From positions 1 to 64,000 of the forward strand of contig UBUL01000017.1 in assembly GCA_900468625.1 (NCBI GenBank): a stretch of 64,000 nucleotides of DNA. The letters run 5' to 3'. This DNA comes from Hyphomicrobiales bacterium (GTDB lineage: Bacteria; Pseudomonadota; Alphaproteobacteria; Rhizobiales; Rhizobiaceae). Below are positions 45,607 to 53,734 of the stretch, piece by piece (the first letter of the stretch is position 1; each line of letters starts with the position of its first letter). The position numbers were made by a program, and so were the translations under genes. Under the pieces are notes generated by a model, which was given only the letters and a program-made list of their open reading frames with translations, was not told the origin of the DNA and did not search any database.

Positions 45607-46503
45607 ATGGCCTATCTTTTGCAGCAGTTGGCGAATGCCGTTCCGCTCGCCGCGCTCTATGCGGCACTGGCTTTCGGCTATTCCATTGCCTTCGGGGTCA
45701 TGAAGCGCGCTGATATCACTTACGGCGCGCTTTTCGCCTTTGCCGGCCAGATGCTCGTGCTCTTTACCGATGTCGGCTACACGAGAATGTATCTGATCCT
45801 GCCGGCCGCTTTCACCTTCGGCGTTGTCGCCGCCGTCAGCTATACGCTCGGCACCAGCATCCTCGTCGGCCGCGCGATCATGCTGCCGCTGTCGCGAAAA
45901 TCGCCGAATACCATCATTGTTGCAGCGCTTGGCATGATGATCACCCTGATGGAAACTGCGCGATTGGCCTCCAATACGCGGGGCGTCTGGCTGCCTCCCA
46001 TGCTGAACGGCACCGTCGTCTTCTGGGATAGCGGCGATTTCCGCGTGACGCTCACCCAGATCCAGCTCCTCAACACAGCGCTGATGATCCTTGTCATCCT
46101 TGCGGGCGCCTATGTCCTCAGATTCACGGGATGGGGCCGCATCTGGCGGGCGGTGACCGACGATGCTCTGGCCGCCGAGCTCTGCGGTGCCAGCGCCAAC
46201 CGCGTCTTTCTCTTAGCCTATGTCGCTTCCGCCCTGGTCGCAACCATCTGCGGCCTGCTGGCCACATCCTACTACGGAACGATGGATTTTGGGGCAGGGC
46301 TGATGTTCGGGCTCAAGGTGCTGATGATCGCGGCGGTCGGCGGCTATTCCGACCCGCTGAAGTCGGCGGGCGGGGCGGCCCTCCTGGGCCTCGCCGAAAC
46401 CATGTGGGGCGCCTACGGCCCGTTCCTGTGGCGCGACTTCGTCATGTTCTCGCTGCTGGTGCTCTTGTTGGTGCTGAGCCGGCGGGAGCGGATCGTGCCC
46501 TGA
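45607..46503 (+). CDS. LivH-like ABC transporter permease, orphan
   Basis: A 298-residue integral membrane protein of the branched-chain amino acid (LivH/BPD_transp_2) permease family. It has eight or so helices, the N-terminal LYAALAFGYSIAFGVMKRADITYG, and the ATPase-contact loop RAVTDDALAAELCGASANRVFLLAYVASAL. Usually it works with LivM, LivG, LivF and a binding protein, none of which is nearby. The ATG follows GGAGGGG. Convergent with moaE, only 3 bp apart. Confidence 0.85.
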   Translation: MAYLLQQLANAVPLAALYAALAFGYSIAFGVMKRADITYGALFAFAGQMLVLFTDVGYTRMYLILPAAFTFGVVAAVSYTLGTSILVGRAIMLPLSRKSPNTIIVAALGMMITLMETARLASNTRGVWLPPMLNGTVVFWDSGDFRVTLTQIQLLNTALMILVILAGAYVLRFTGWGRIWRAVTDDALAAELCGASANRVFLLAYVASALVATICGLLATSYYGTMDFGAGLMFGLKVLMIAAVGGYSDPLKSAGGAALLGLAETMWGAYGPFLWRDFVMFSLLVLLLVLSRRERIVP

Positions 46504-46506
46504 GGC

Positions 46507-46974
46507 CTATTTGTTGCCGGCCCATTTGTCGCGGGCGGCATCATCGGCATCCTTGGCCGAGACCCAGCCGCCTTCCGCGCCGTCCCTGCCGTGTTCCTTC
46601 TTCCAGAAGGGCGCGGAAGTCTTCAGGAAATCCATGACGAAATTGGCGCCGTCGAACGCCGCCTGCCGATGCGGCGCCGCGGCAATGACGAGCACAATAT
46701 TCTCGCTGGGCGCGATCTTGCCGTAGCGGTGGATGGCGGTCAGGCCAAGAAGTTCGAAACGCTTGATGGCGAGATTGGCGATACGGGTGATCTCCGCCTC
46801 CGCCATGCCGGGATAATGTTCGAGTTCGAGTGCGCCAAGCGTTCCAGCCTCATCGCGGCAAAGCCCGGTGAAGGTGACGACCGCGCCGATATCGTGGCGT
46901 CCGTTCGTCAGCCGGTCGATCTCGGTTTGAAGATCGAAATCTTCGCGTTGAACTTTGACGAATGGTGAAATCAT
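46507..46974 (-). CDS. moaE: Molybdopterin synthase catalytic subunit
   Basis: 155-residue large subunit that inserts two sulfurs from MoaD thiocarboxylate into cyclic pyranopterin monophosphate. It shows VVTFTGLCRDEAGTLGALELEHYPGMAE, the HRYGKIAPSENIVLVI strand and the C-terminal FWKKEHG lysine motif. It is downstream of moaD, with a 126-bp gap that holds repeated palindromes. Confidence 0.96.
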   Translation of the reverse strand: MISPFVKVQREDFDLQTEIDRLTNGRHDIGAVVTFTGLCRDEAGTLGALELEHYPGMAEAEITRIANLAIKRFELLGLTAIHRYGKIAPSENIVLVIAAAPHRQAAFDGANFVMDFLKTSAPFWKKEHGRDGAEGGWVSAKDADDAARDKWAGNK

Positions 46975-47054
46975 CGCAATTTCCTTGATCGACCTTTCAA
47001 ACAGGCTGACGAAGCCGCTCGGCCCTTCGCTCTTGCTCAGGGCGTTCGTCGCTT

Positions 47055-47093
47055 CAATCGATTCACTGGATCGATTGCTCGGGCTTCGCCCGA
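47055..47093. repeat. Paired palindromes between moaD and moaE
   Basis: CAATCGAT (47055-47062) and ATCGATTG (47070-47077) form an 8-bp inverted repeat with a 7-nt spacer. TCGGGC (47079) and GCCCGA (47088-47093) form a second hairpin. The composition resembles dispersed rhizobial intergenic palindromes, but no second copy was seen in this window. Confidence 0.5.
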
Positions 47094-47100
47094 TCGCTCC

Positions 47101-47358
47101 TCATCCTCCCGTCATGGGCGGGAAGAGGCCGATCTCCCGTGCTCCGGCGATCGGCTCGTCGTGATCGGCATGCTCCATGTTGATTGCGACGCGGATCGCC
47201 TGGGGGAATTGAAGTGCCGCTTTGTATTCCTCGCCCAAGCCCTTCAGGTGACTCAGAAGATCACCGACGGTCACCACATCGGCCGGAAGGGAAATTTCCT
47301 CTTCCGCTTTGCCGATCCGCTCGCGCACCCAGGCGAAATAGACGAGCTTGGTCATCAT
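47101..47358 (-). CDS. moaD: Molybdopterin synthase sulfur carrier subunit
   Basis: 85-residue ubiquitin-like MoaD. It opens TKLVYFAWVRERIGKAEEEI and ends FPPMTGG, the Gly-Gly C-terminus that is thiocarboxylated. Its ATG overlaps the pgsA stop (ATGA), so uvrC-pgsA-moaD-moaE form a coupled minus-strand set. Confidence 0.95.
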   Translation of the reverse strand: MMTKLVYFAWVRERIGKAEEEISLPADVVTVGDLLSHLKGLGEEYKAALQFPQAIRVAINMEHADHDEPIAGAREIGLFPPMTGG

Positions 47359-47942
47359 TCTTCATCCACGACATGCTTCAGCCCGGCACGGAAATAATCG
47401 TAGCCGGTGTAGATGGTCAAAAGCGCTGCGATCCAGAGCAGGCCGATGCCCATCTCCGTCGTATAGGGTAGCACCTTGTCGCCCGCCGGCCCAGCCAGCA
47501 GGAAGGCGATGGCGACGAGCTGCGCGGTCGTCTTCCATTTCGCGATGCGCGTCACTGGAACGCTGACCTTCAGAGCCGCCAGATATTCGCGCAGGCCTGA
47601 TACGAGGATTTCGCGGCAGAGGATGATGATGGCGGCCCAGAGCGACCAGCCGGCAATGGTGCCGTCGGCTGCCACCAAAAGCAGAATCGCAGAGACCAGC
47701 AGCTTGTCCGCGATCGGATCGAGCATGCGGCCGATATTCGAGGTCTGGTTCCAGATGCGCGCGAGATAGCCGTCGAGGAAATCGGTGACCGAGGCGATGA
47801 CGAAGATCCAGAGCGCGACCCAGCGAGCAAAATCGGAGCCTTCCAGCTTACCCTCGATGAAGAAGCACAGAACGATCAGTGGTACGCAGAGAATGCGGCC
47901 GTAGGTGAGCAGATTGGGGATGCTGTAAGCACGCGAAGCCAT
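47355..47942 (-). CDS. pgsA: CDP-diacylglycerol-glycerol-3-phosphate phosphatidyltransferase
   Basis: Makes phosphatidylglycerol-phosphate, the precursor of PG and cardiolipin. The 195-residue inner-membrane protein begins with NLLTYGRILCVPLIVL and has the CDP-alcohol phosphotransferase signature DGYLARIWNQ...GRMLDPIADK (D-G-x2-A-R, G, D, D). It lies between uvrC and moaD, in the usual rhizobial order. Confidence 0.97.
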   Translation of the reverse strand: MASRAYSIPNLLTYGRILCVPLIVLCFFIEGKLEGSDFARWVALWIFVIASVTDFLDGYLARIWNQTSNIGRMLDPIADKLLVSAILLLVAADGTIAGWSLWAAIIILCREILVSGLREYLAALKVSVPVTRIAKWKTTAQLVAIAFLLAGPAGDKVLPYTTEMGIGLLWIAALLTIYTGYDYFRAGLKHVVDEE

Positions 47943-48016
47943 GGAAATCGTTTCGTTTCTGTTGTCTCGGCGGATCGCAGTGAGGCCCGATTTCGGCTCT
48001 CAGCGTTCTCCGTGCA

Positions 48017-48068
48017 TTTGATTGTCTTGATCCTCTCCAAAAACCGCTTCACACTTTTTGGGATCAAA
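48017..48068 (+). repeat. RIME-like hairpin, partial copy 3
   Basis: TTGATCC (48027) pairs with GGATCAA (48061-48067) and CCAAAAA (48037) with TTTTTGG (48055-48061) around the loop CCGCTTCACAC. The loop matches copies 1 and 2 at all but one base, whereas the stem differs with compensatory changes. Only the right half of the full element is present. Confidence 0.7.
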
Positions 48069-48153
48069 TCCTAGATGATGGTTTGGCGACCTTATCGTCA
48101 ATATTGTTTCTGTTTTTTCACCGCCATTGCGTGGAATTTGCGACCAGCTTTTC

Positions 48154-50196
48154 TTATTTCGCGGCGTCCTCGTGAAAATGGTTGTAGACCTGCCGTGCTA
48201 CGGCTTCGGAAATGCCTTCGACAGCCATCAGATCGGAGAGGGCGGCGCGGGATACCGCCTTGGCGGTGCCGAAATGCTGAAGCAGTGCGCGCTTGCGCGA
48301 AGGGCCGATGCCGCCGATCTCGTCGAGCGGGTTCTTCACCATTTCCTTCTTGCGCCGGGCGCGATGCGAGCCGATGGCAAACCGATGGGCTTCATCGCGC
48401 AGGCGCTGGATGAAATAGAGCACGGGATCGCGCGGCGGCAGCGTGAAGCTTTCGCGCGAAGGGGCGAAGAAGCGCTCGCGACCGGCATCGCGGTCGACGC
48501 CCTTGGCGACGCCGATGGCGATGACGCTGTCGGTGATCCCGAGCTCCTCGAGAATGGCGCGCACGGCCGTCATCTGTCCTTGGCCGCCGTCGATGAGGAT
48601 GATGTCGGGCCAGGCAGGGAACGGCTGGTCGGCCGCATCCGCGCCGGAGGCCTCAGCGGTAGCGCTGCGATCGGGCTTGCCTGCTTCCTTCAGCAGCCGG
48701 GAGAAACGCCGGGTCATGACCTCGCGCATCATGCCGAAGTCGTCGCCGGGCGTGATGTCGGTCGATTTGATGTTGAACTTGCGGTACTGGTTTTTGACGA
48801 AGCCTTCCGGCCCGGCGACGACCATGCCGCCCACCGCATTCGTGCCCATGATATGGGAGTTGTCATAGATCTCGATGCGCTGCGGCACATAGGGAAGCTG
48901 GAACGTTTCCTTGAAGCCTTCGAGCAGCCGCGATTGCGATGCGGTTTCCGCCAGCTTGCGGCCATGCGCCTCGCGGGCATTGGCAATGACGTGCTCGACC
49001 AGATCGCGCTTCTCGCCGCGCTGCGGCACGAGGATCGAGACCTTGTGGCCGGCCTTCTCGCTGAGCGCCGCGGCCAGCAGTTCGATTTCCTCGACCGTCT
49101 CCGATAGCAGGATCTGCCGCGGCACGGGCTTGTCGTCGTAGAATTGCGCCAGGAACGCGTTCAGCACTTCGGCGCCCGAAAGCGACGGATCCGCTTTCGG
49201 GAAATAGGCGCGGTTGCCCCAGTTCTGACCGGTGCGGAAGAAGAAGACCTGGATACAGGAAATGCCGCCCTCGTGGTGGATGGCAAAGACATCGGCCTCT
49301 TCGACGCCGGCTGGATTGATGCCCTGATGGCTCTGCACATGCGATAGTGCGGCAAGCCGGTCGCGAAAGATCGCGGCGCGCTCGAAATCCAGATCCCCGG
49401 CGGCGGCGTTCATCGCCTCGGCCATATGCGCCTTGACGTTCTGGCTCTTGCCCGAAAGGAAGTCTTTCGCCTCCTGCACCAGTTCGCCATAAGCTGCATC
49501 GCTGATCTCGTGCGTGCAGGGGCCGGAACAGCGCTTGATCTGGTAGAGCAGACAGGGACGCGTGCGCGTTTCGAAAACGCTGTCGGCGCAGGTGCGGATA
49601 AGAAAGGCGCGCTGCAGTGAATTGATGGTGCGGCCGACGGCGCCGGCGGAAGCGAACGGCCCGAAATAGTCGCCTTTGCGGGCGCGGGCGCCGCGATGCT
49701 TGAAGATGGCCGGCGCGCGATGATCGCCGGTGATCAGTATGTAAGGAAAGGATTTGTCGTCGCGCAGCAGAACGTTAAAGCGCGGCCGCAAACGCTTGAT
49801 CAGATTCGCTTCCAGCAGGAGCGCTTCCGTCTCCGTGCGCGTGGTGACGAACTCCATGTTTGCAGTTTCGCGCACCATGCGGGCAATGCGGTTGGAATGG
49901 ACCTTACCCAACGCATAGTTGGAGACGCGCTTCTTCAGGTTCCGCGCCTTGCCGACATAGAGCACATCGCCGCTTTCGTTGAACATGCGGTAGACGCCAG
50001 GACTGTTCGGCAGCCGCTTGACGAATTCGGCGATCAGCTCCGCGCCGCGAAGCCCGGTCTCGTTTTTTCCGCCCTCGTTCCAATCGACCGGCGCAACAGG
50101 GGAGGCGGCAGCATCGCCTTCCACCTCGATGTCGTCTTCGATATCGTCTGATTCGTCGTAGAGAACGCCGCCATCGGGCAGCTTTCTTCCGTTCAT
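48154..50196 (-). CDS. uvrC: Excinuclease ABC subunit C
   Basis: Makes both incisions in nucleotide-excision repair. The 680-residue protein has an extra acidic N-terminus ([15 protein letters not shown]), then GIY-YIG nuclease ([20 protein letters not shown]), a UvrB-binding region, an RNase H-like nuclease domain ([13 protein letters not shown]) and two helix-hairpin-helix motifs at the end ([13 protein letters not shown]). Its ATG overlaps the stop of the SDR gene (ATGA). Confidence 0.97.
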   Translation of the reverse strand: MNGRKLPDGGVLYDESDDIEDDIEVEGDAAASPVAPVDWNEGGKNETGLRGAELIAEFVKRLPNSPGVYRMFNESGDVLYVGKARNLKKRVSNYALGKVHSNRIARMVRETANMEFVTTRTETEALLLEANLIKRLRPRFNVLLRDDKSFPYILITGDHRAPAIFKHRGARARKGDYFGPFASAGAVGRTINSLQRAFLIRTCADSVFETRTRPCLLYQIKRCSGPCTHEISDAAYGELVQEAKDFLSGKSQNVKAHMAEAMNAAAGDLDFERAAIFRDRLAALSHVQSHQGINPAGVEEADVFAIHHEGGISCIQVFFFRTGQNWGNRAYFPKADPSLSGAEVLNAFLAQFYDDKPVPRQILLSETVEEIELLAAALSEKAGHKVSILVPQRGEKRDLVEHVIANAREAHGRKLAETASQSRLLEGFKETFQLPYVPQRIEIYDNSHIMGTNAVGGMVVAGPEGFVKNQYRKFNIKSTDITPGDDFGMMREVMTRRFSRLLKEAGKPDRSATAEASGADAADQPFPAWPDIILIDGGQGQMTAVRAILEELGITDSVIAIGVAKGVDRDAGRERFFAPSRESFTLPPRDPVLYFIQRLRDEAHRFAIGSHRARRKKEMVKNPLDEIGGIGPSRKRALLQHFGTAKAVSRAALSDLMAVEGISEAVARQVYNHFHEDAAK

Positions 50197-50960
50197 TCCG
50201 CACTCTCCGACACGTCTGGCGTTTCCCAGGCAAGATGCTGGCCGCCATCGAGCGCTATCATTTGGCCCGTGATCGAGGGCGTGTCAAAAAGAAAGCGGAT
50301 GGTCCGGCCGAATTCTTCGAGCCCCGGCGCCGCCTTCAATATGAGGCCGTCGATCTGTGCTTGAAAGTCCTCTTCGCTCTGCCGCACGCTGCGCACCGTC
50401 GGGCCGGGACCGATGGCATTGACGCGGATGCGAGGGGCGAAACTCTGTGCCATCGTCTGTGTCGCCGTCCAAAGCGCTGCCTTCGACAGCGTATAGGAAT
50501 AGAAGCGTGGATTCAGCGCCCAGACCCTCTGGTCGACCATGTTGACGATCAGGCCGGGATAGGGCTCCGGAAGCAGGCGGACGAGATCGGCCGCGAGGAT
50601 CGAAGGTGCACGCACATGCAGGGCGAAATGCGCGTCGAATGCCTCGGCATCGAAACGGTCGGCGGAATCGCCGAGAAAAGCCGATGCATTATTGACCAGC
50701 AGATCAAGCGGCCCGAGCTCTGCCGCGGCTCTTTCGACAAGGGTTGAGGTCTCGTCCAAATCCTGCAGATCCGCCTTGAGCGCAATTGCCTTCCGGCCCT
50801 TTTGCCGCAATTCCGCCACGATTTCCGAGGCTTCCGCGAAGGATTGGTTGGCATGCAGCGCAACCGCGAACCCATGGGCAGACAAATCCTCGGCAATTGC
50901 CCGACCTATTCTTTTGGAAGCGCCCGTTATCAACGCAGTGCGTAGTTTTTCCTGGCTCAA
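50193..50960 (-). CDS. SDR oxidoreductase, FolM/pteridine reductase-like
   Basis: A 255-residue short-chain reductase. The motif [15 protein letters not shown] with Lys-Arg after Ser is typical of pteridine reductases and FolM, followed by NNASAF, then YTLSK in place of YxxSK with a DQR segment before it. A TTG at 50960 behind AAGGCGAG is the best start; another TTG at 50993 has no ribosome-binding site. It precedes uvrC with overlapping stop and start. Substrate unproven. Confidence 0.83.
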   Translation of the reverse strand: MSQEKLRTALITGASKRIGRAIAEDLSAHGFAVALHANQSFAEASEIVAELRQKGRKAIALKADLQDLDETSTLVERAAAELGPLDLLVNNASAFLGDSADRFDAEAFDAHFALHVRAPSILAADLVRLLPEPYPGLIVNMVDQRVWALNPRFYSYTLSKAALWTATQTMAQSFAPRIRVNAIGPGPTVRSVRQSEEDFQAQIDGLILKAAPGLEEFGRTIRFLFDTPSITGQMIALDGGQHLAWETPDVSESAE

Positions 50961-51323
50961 GATCTCGCCTTTTTCTCGTGGTTGCCCGGTCAACGATCAT
51001 ATAGGGCGTCGATACACCATATGAAAAGATGCGCGAGCGAATGGCGCTCTTGAGGCACCTTATGTAAAACTTGAAATATATTTCGATATAAATAAGTATA
51101 CACGGTTTAACCAATGATTATGGTTAATAATTCGTCTGTTGCGATGAAGCAACATCGAAATTCAGCCATGCCTGTGCCACAATGATATCATATTTTGGCT
51201 CTTCCAATTCCTCATTTGCCATCCAATTTCAGCATCGATCCGGGAGGGATATGTTTTAATTGCTCGTGGCGCTTCGAAGTCAAGGACAGTAAGCGAGGCA
51301 CACGGGCCTGAAAGGAGAAAAGT
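50961..51323. other. Promoter region of the outer-membrane protein gene
   Basis: 363 bp, A/T-rich at 51060-51135, with no gene recognised. It holds inverted TTAACCA half sites (51107-51113 and 51121-51127, the second reading TTAACCAT on the minus strand), which resemble CtrA half sites. It also has a small stem TGTTGC/GCAACA (51137-51154) and the palindrome ATGATATCAT (51182-51191). TTGAAA at 51071 could be a -35. Confidence 0.4.
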
Positions 51324-51956
51324 ATGCGTACTCTTGTCACCACCCTCATGGTTTCCGCTTTCGCTCTCGGCGGCTTTACCGCAGCCCACGCCGCTGACGC
51401 TGTTGAGCAGGTTCCGCAGCCGCCCGTCGCCCAGGAAGCACCTCCGGCCGTCAACAACTGGTCCGGCTTCTACATCGGTGGCGAAGGCGACTGGAACGCT
51501 GGTCACTTCAACCGCACCGGCAACACCTATGCCTTCGGCGGTGGTGCCTTCACCGGTTACAACTGGCAGCAGGGCCAGATCGTATACGGTATCGAAGGTG
51601 ACCTGGGTTATGCCGACTCCGAAACCAGCCGTAACGGCCTGACCGCCAAGAACGGTGTCAACGGCTCGGTTCGCGGTCGTCTCGGTTACGACTTCAACCC
51701 GTTCATGCTGTACGGCACGGCCGGTCTGGCAATCGGCCAGAACAAGCTCGAAGACGCTACCTCGTCTGAAAGCAAGACGGCTGTCGGTTACACAGTCGGT
51801 GCAGGTGCTGAAACCTTCATCACCAACAACATCACGGCTCGCCTCGAATACCGTTACACCGACTACGGCAAGAAGACCTTCAACCTCGACTCCGGCAGCT
51901 TCTCGCGTGGCTTCGACGAGCAGAGCGTCAAGGTCGGTATCGGCGTCAAGTTCTGA
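51324..51956 (+). CDS. Outer-membrane beta-barrel protein (Omp25/RopB-like)
   Basis: A 210-residue porin-family protein. The signal peptide ends at about residue 23 (AAHA-AD), then comes a Pro-rich linker (VPQPPVAQEAPPAV) and an eight-stranded barrel typical of Omp25/Omp31/RopB: WSGFYIGGEGDWNAG at the first strand and a terminal GIGVKF with the C-terminal Phe needed for Bam insertion. It has a strong GGAG ribosome-binding site and a strong terminator, so it is likely highly expressed. Confidence 0.92.
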   Translation: MRTLVTTLMVSAFALGGFTAAHAADAVEQVPQPPVAQEAPPAVNNWSGFYIGGEGDWNAGHFNRTGNTYAFGGGAFTGYNWQQGQIVYGIEGDLGYADSETSRNGLTAKNGVNGSVRGRLGYDFNPFMLYGTAGLAIGQNKLEDATSSESKTAVGYTVGAGAETFITNNITARLEYRYTDYGKKTFNLDSGSFSRGFDEQSVKVGIGVKF

Positions 51957-51982
51957 TAATTTGATAGCATAGTCTGACGAAG

Positions 51983-52010
51983 AAGCCGGGGTTTGCGCCC
52001 CGGCTTTTTT
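51983..52010 (+). terminator. Rho-independent terminator of the outer-membrane protein gene
   Basis: AAGCCGGGG (51983-51991) and CCCCGGCTT (51998-52006) form a 9-bp perfect stem, followed by T residues to 52010. Confidence 0.92.
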
Positions 52011-52040
52011 GTCTGCGTCGTTAAAATCGCGCCGCATGAG

Positions 52041-52146
52041 ATAAGCATTTCCAGGAAAAGTGCGTAGCGGTTTTCCGTCCGGAATGCGTTTGGAAACAGG
52101 GAGATAGAGCGTTTTCGCGATTCGAAGAAAAGCGGAAATGCTCTAT
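52041..52146 (-). repeat. RIME-like intergenic repeat, copy 2
   Basis: Read on the minus strand, this is almost the same as copy 1 at 37270-37373 across about 100 bp; the two blocks TTTCCGCTTTTCTTCGAATC and GCACTTTTCCTGGAA are shared. It has the same two-hairpin architecture, with loop CCGCTACGCAC and stem GGAAAA/TTTTCC. It lies between the terminator above and the GST gene. Confidence 0.85.
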
Positions 52147-52174
52147 GCCGCCGACCGCTGCCGGGCCGGCGAAA

Positions 52175-52768
52175 TCAACCCTGCGGCTTCATCCCCGGAT
52201 AGTCCGGAAAGTGTTTCTCGAACTTGCGCGCCCAGTCGATCAGCCCCGCATGGTCGGCTTCCCATTGGCCTTCGAAACGAAGCTGCAGGTAGCCGATGAG
52301 GGCGGCAAGGGCGAAATGGCCGCCATGCAGCTTCTTGCCGATCTTCGGCGGTTCGGCATCGAGATGGGTGAGGGCGCGGCTCACCTTTGTCCACTGCCGG
52401 TCGATCCAGGGCTGGTGCTGCTTTTCCATTTCGCGAAAGCGGCGCTCGTAGACGATCGACAGAAGGCACTCGTTGGTGCCGTCGATCAGCGCTTCCAGAA
52501 CCTCGATCTCGGTACGCTTGCCCTTCTTCGAAGGATAGAGCCCGCCTTCCTGCCGATCGAAATAATGCATGATGGCGCGGCTGTCGAAAATGGCTTCGCC
52601 ATCGCCCGTGAGCAATGTCGGGATCTTGCCGAGCGGATTGTTGTCGATGAGAAGTGTCGGACCCGCATTCGTGTCGACATGGATTTCCTCGAGCTTGATG
52701 CCGAGATGGCGAGCGGCCATGCGCACCTTGCTGGAGAAGGGGGAGGTGGACGAGCAAAGAAGTCTCAT
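52175..52768 (-). CDS. Glutathione S-transferase family protein
   Basis: A 197-residue GST with the thioredoxin-like N-terminal domain (LLCSSTSPFSSKVRMAARHLG, NPLGKIPTLLTGDGEAIFDSRAIMHYFD) and an all-helical C-terminal domain. The SSPFSSK motif fits the bacterial beta-like or YfcF/YibF group. The substrate is unknown. Single gene, upstream of nothing obvious; rlmJ lies about 34 bp further upstream on the same strand. Confidence 0.9.
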   Translation of the reverse strand: MRLLCSSTSPFSSKVRMAARHLGIKLEEIHVDTNAGPTLLIDNNPLGKIPTLLTGDGEAIFDSRAIMHYFDRQEGGLYPSKKGKRTEIEVLEALIDGTNECLLSIVYERRFREMEKQHQPWIDRQWTKVSRALTHLDAEPPKIGKKLHGGHFALAALIGYLQLRFEGQWEADHAGLIDWARKFEKHFPDYPGMKPQG

Positions 52769-52801
52769 GAAATCACCTGTGGGATATGTATGTGAAAAGT
52801 C

Positions 52802-53653
52802 TCAATGTTCGCCGCGCAGCCAGAAGGCGCGCTGCGAGGCGAAACGGTCCTGCGCCAGAATATCCTTCAAGGCCGGCAGCAGTGCATGCAATTCATCTTT
52901 CAGCGTGAAGGGCGGGTTGACGATGATGAGGCCGGAGCCGGTCAGTCCGGTAAAGCCGCGGTCGCTTTTGACGCTCAGCTCGGCGCACAGCATCTTCGGA
53001 ATGTCCAGCGCCTGCAGCGCCTCGTGAAACGCTTTGATCGGCGCGTCCTTCTTGATCGGATACCAGAGGCAATAGGTGCCGCCGGGGAAGCGGCGCCAGG
53101 CTTTTGCCAGGCCGTCGATCAGGCGTTCATATTCGCCTTCCTCTTCGAAAGGCGGGTCGACGAGCACGATCCCGCGCTTTTCCTTTGGCGGCAGATGCGC
53201 GCCGAGCGCCAGCCAGCCGTCGAGTTCGGTAACGCGAGCGTGATGATCGCCCTCGAACAGCCGGTGAAGCCGCTGAAAATCGTCAGGATGCAGCTCCATG
53301 GCCGAAAGCCGGTCCTGCGGGCGGAACAGCATGCGGGCAAGCTTCGGCGAGCCGGGATAGAGCCTGACGCCGCCTTCGGGGTTCAGCTCGCGGATGGCGG
53401 CAAGATAGGGCTCCAGCAGCTCAGCCACCTGCGGCACGAGTTCCGCCTGCAGCACCCTGCCGATGCCGTCGCGCCACTCGCCCGTCTTCTGAGCTTCTTC
53501 TGACGAGAGATCGTAAAGGCCGATGCCGGCATGCGTGTCGAGGACGCGAAACGCTTTGTCCTTGTTCTGCATGTAGCGGACGAGGCGCGCGAGGATAGCG
53601 TGTTTCAAGACATCGGCAAAATTGCCCGCGTGGTAGATGTGCCGATAGTTCAT
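52802..53653 (-). CDS. rlmJ: 23S rRNA (adenine(2030)-N6)-methyltransferase
   Basis: SAM-dependent rRNA methyltransferase. The 283-residue protein opens with the conserved MNYRHIYHAGNFADVLKHAIL and has VLDTHAGIGLYDL (SAM site) and the catalytic LVDPPFEEEGEY (DPPF). The start ATG is six codons into the frame. It faces away from the molybdopterin oxidoreductase and probably shares a transcript with the GST gene. Confidence 0.96.
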   Translation of the reverse strand: MNYRHIYHAGNFADVLKHAILARLVRYMQNKDKAFRVLDTHAGIGLYDLSSEEAQKTGEWRDGIGRVLQAELVPQVAELLEPYLAAIRELNPEGGVRLYPGSPKLARMLFRPQDRLSAMELHPDDFQRLHRLFEGDHHARVTELDGWLALGAHLPPKEKRGIVLVDPPFEEEGEYERLIDGLAKAWRRFPGGTYCLWYPIKKDAPIKAFHEALQALDIPKMLCAELSVKSDRGFTGLTGSGLIIVNPPFTLKDELHALLPALKDILAQDRFASQRAFWLRGEH

Positions 53654-53734
53654 CGTCGGTGAAGTCCGCATGAATTGTTGAGATGGGCCGGATTGTCTCT
53701 AGTGGCCGGACATCGCTTGAAATATACAAACATC

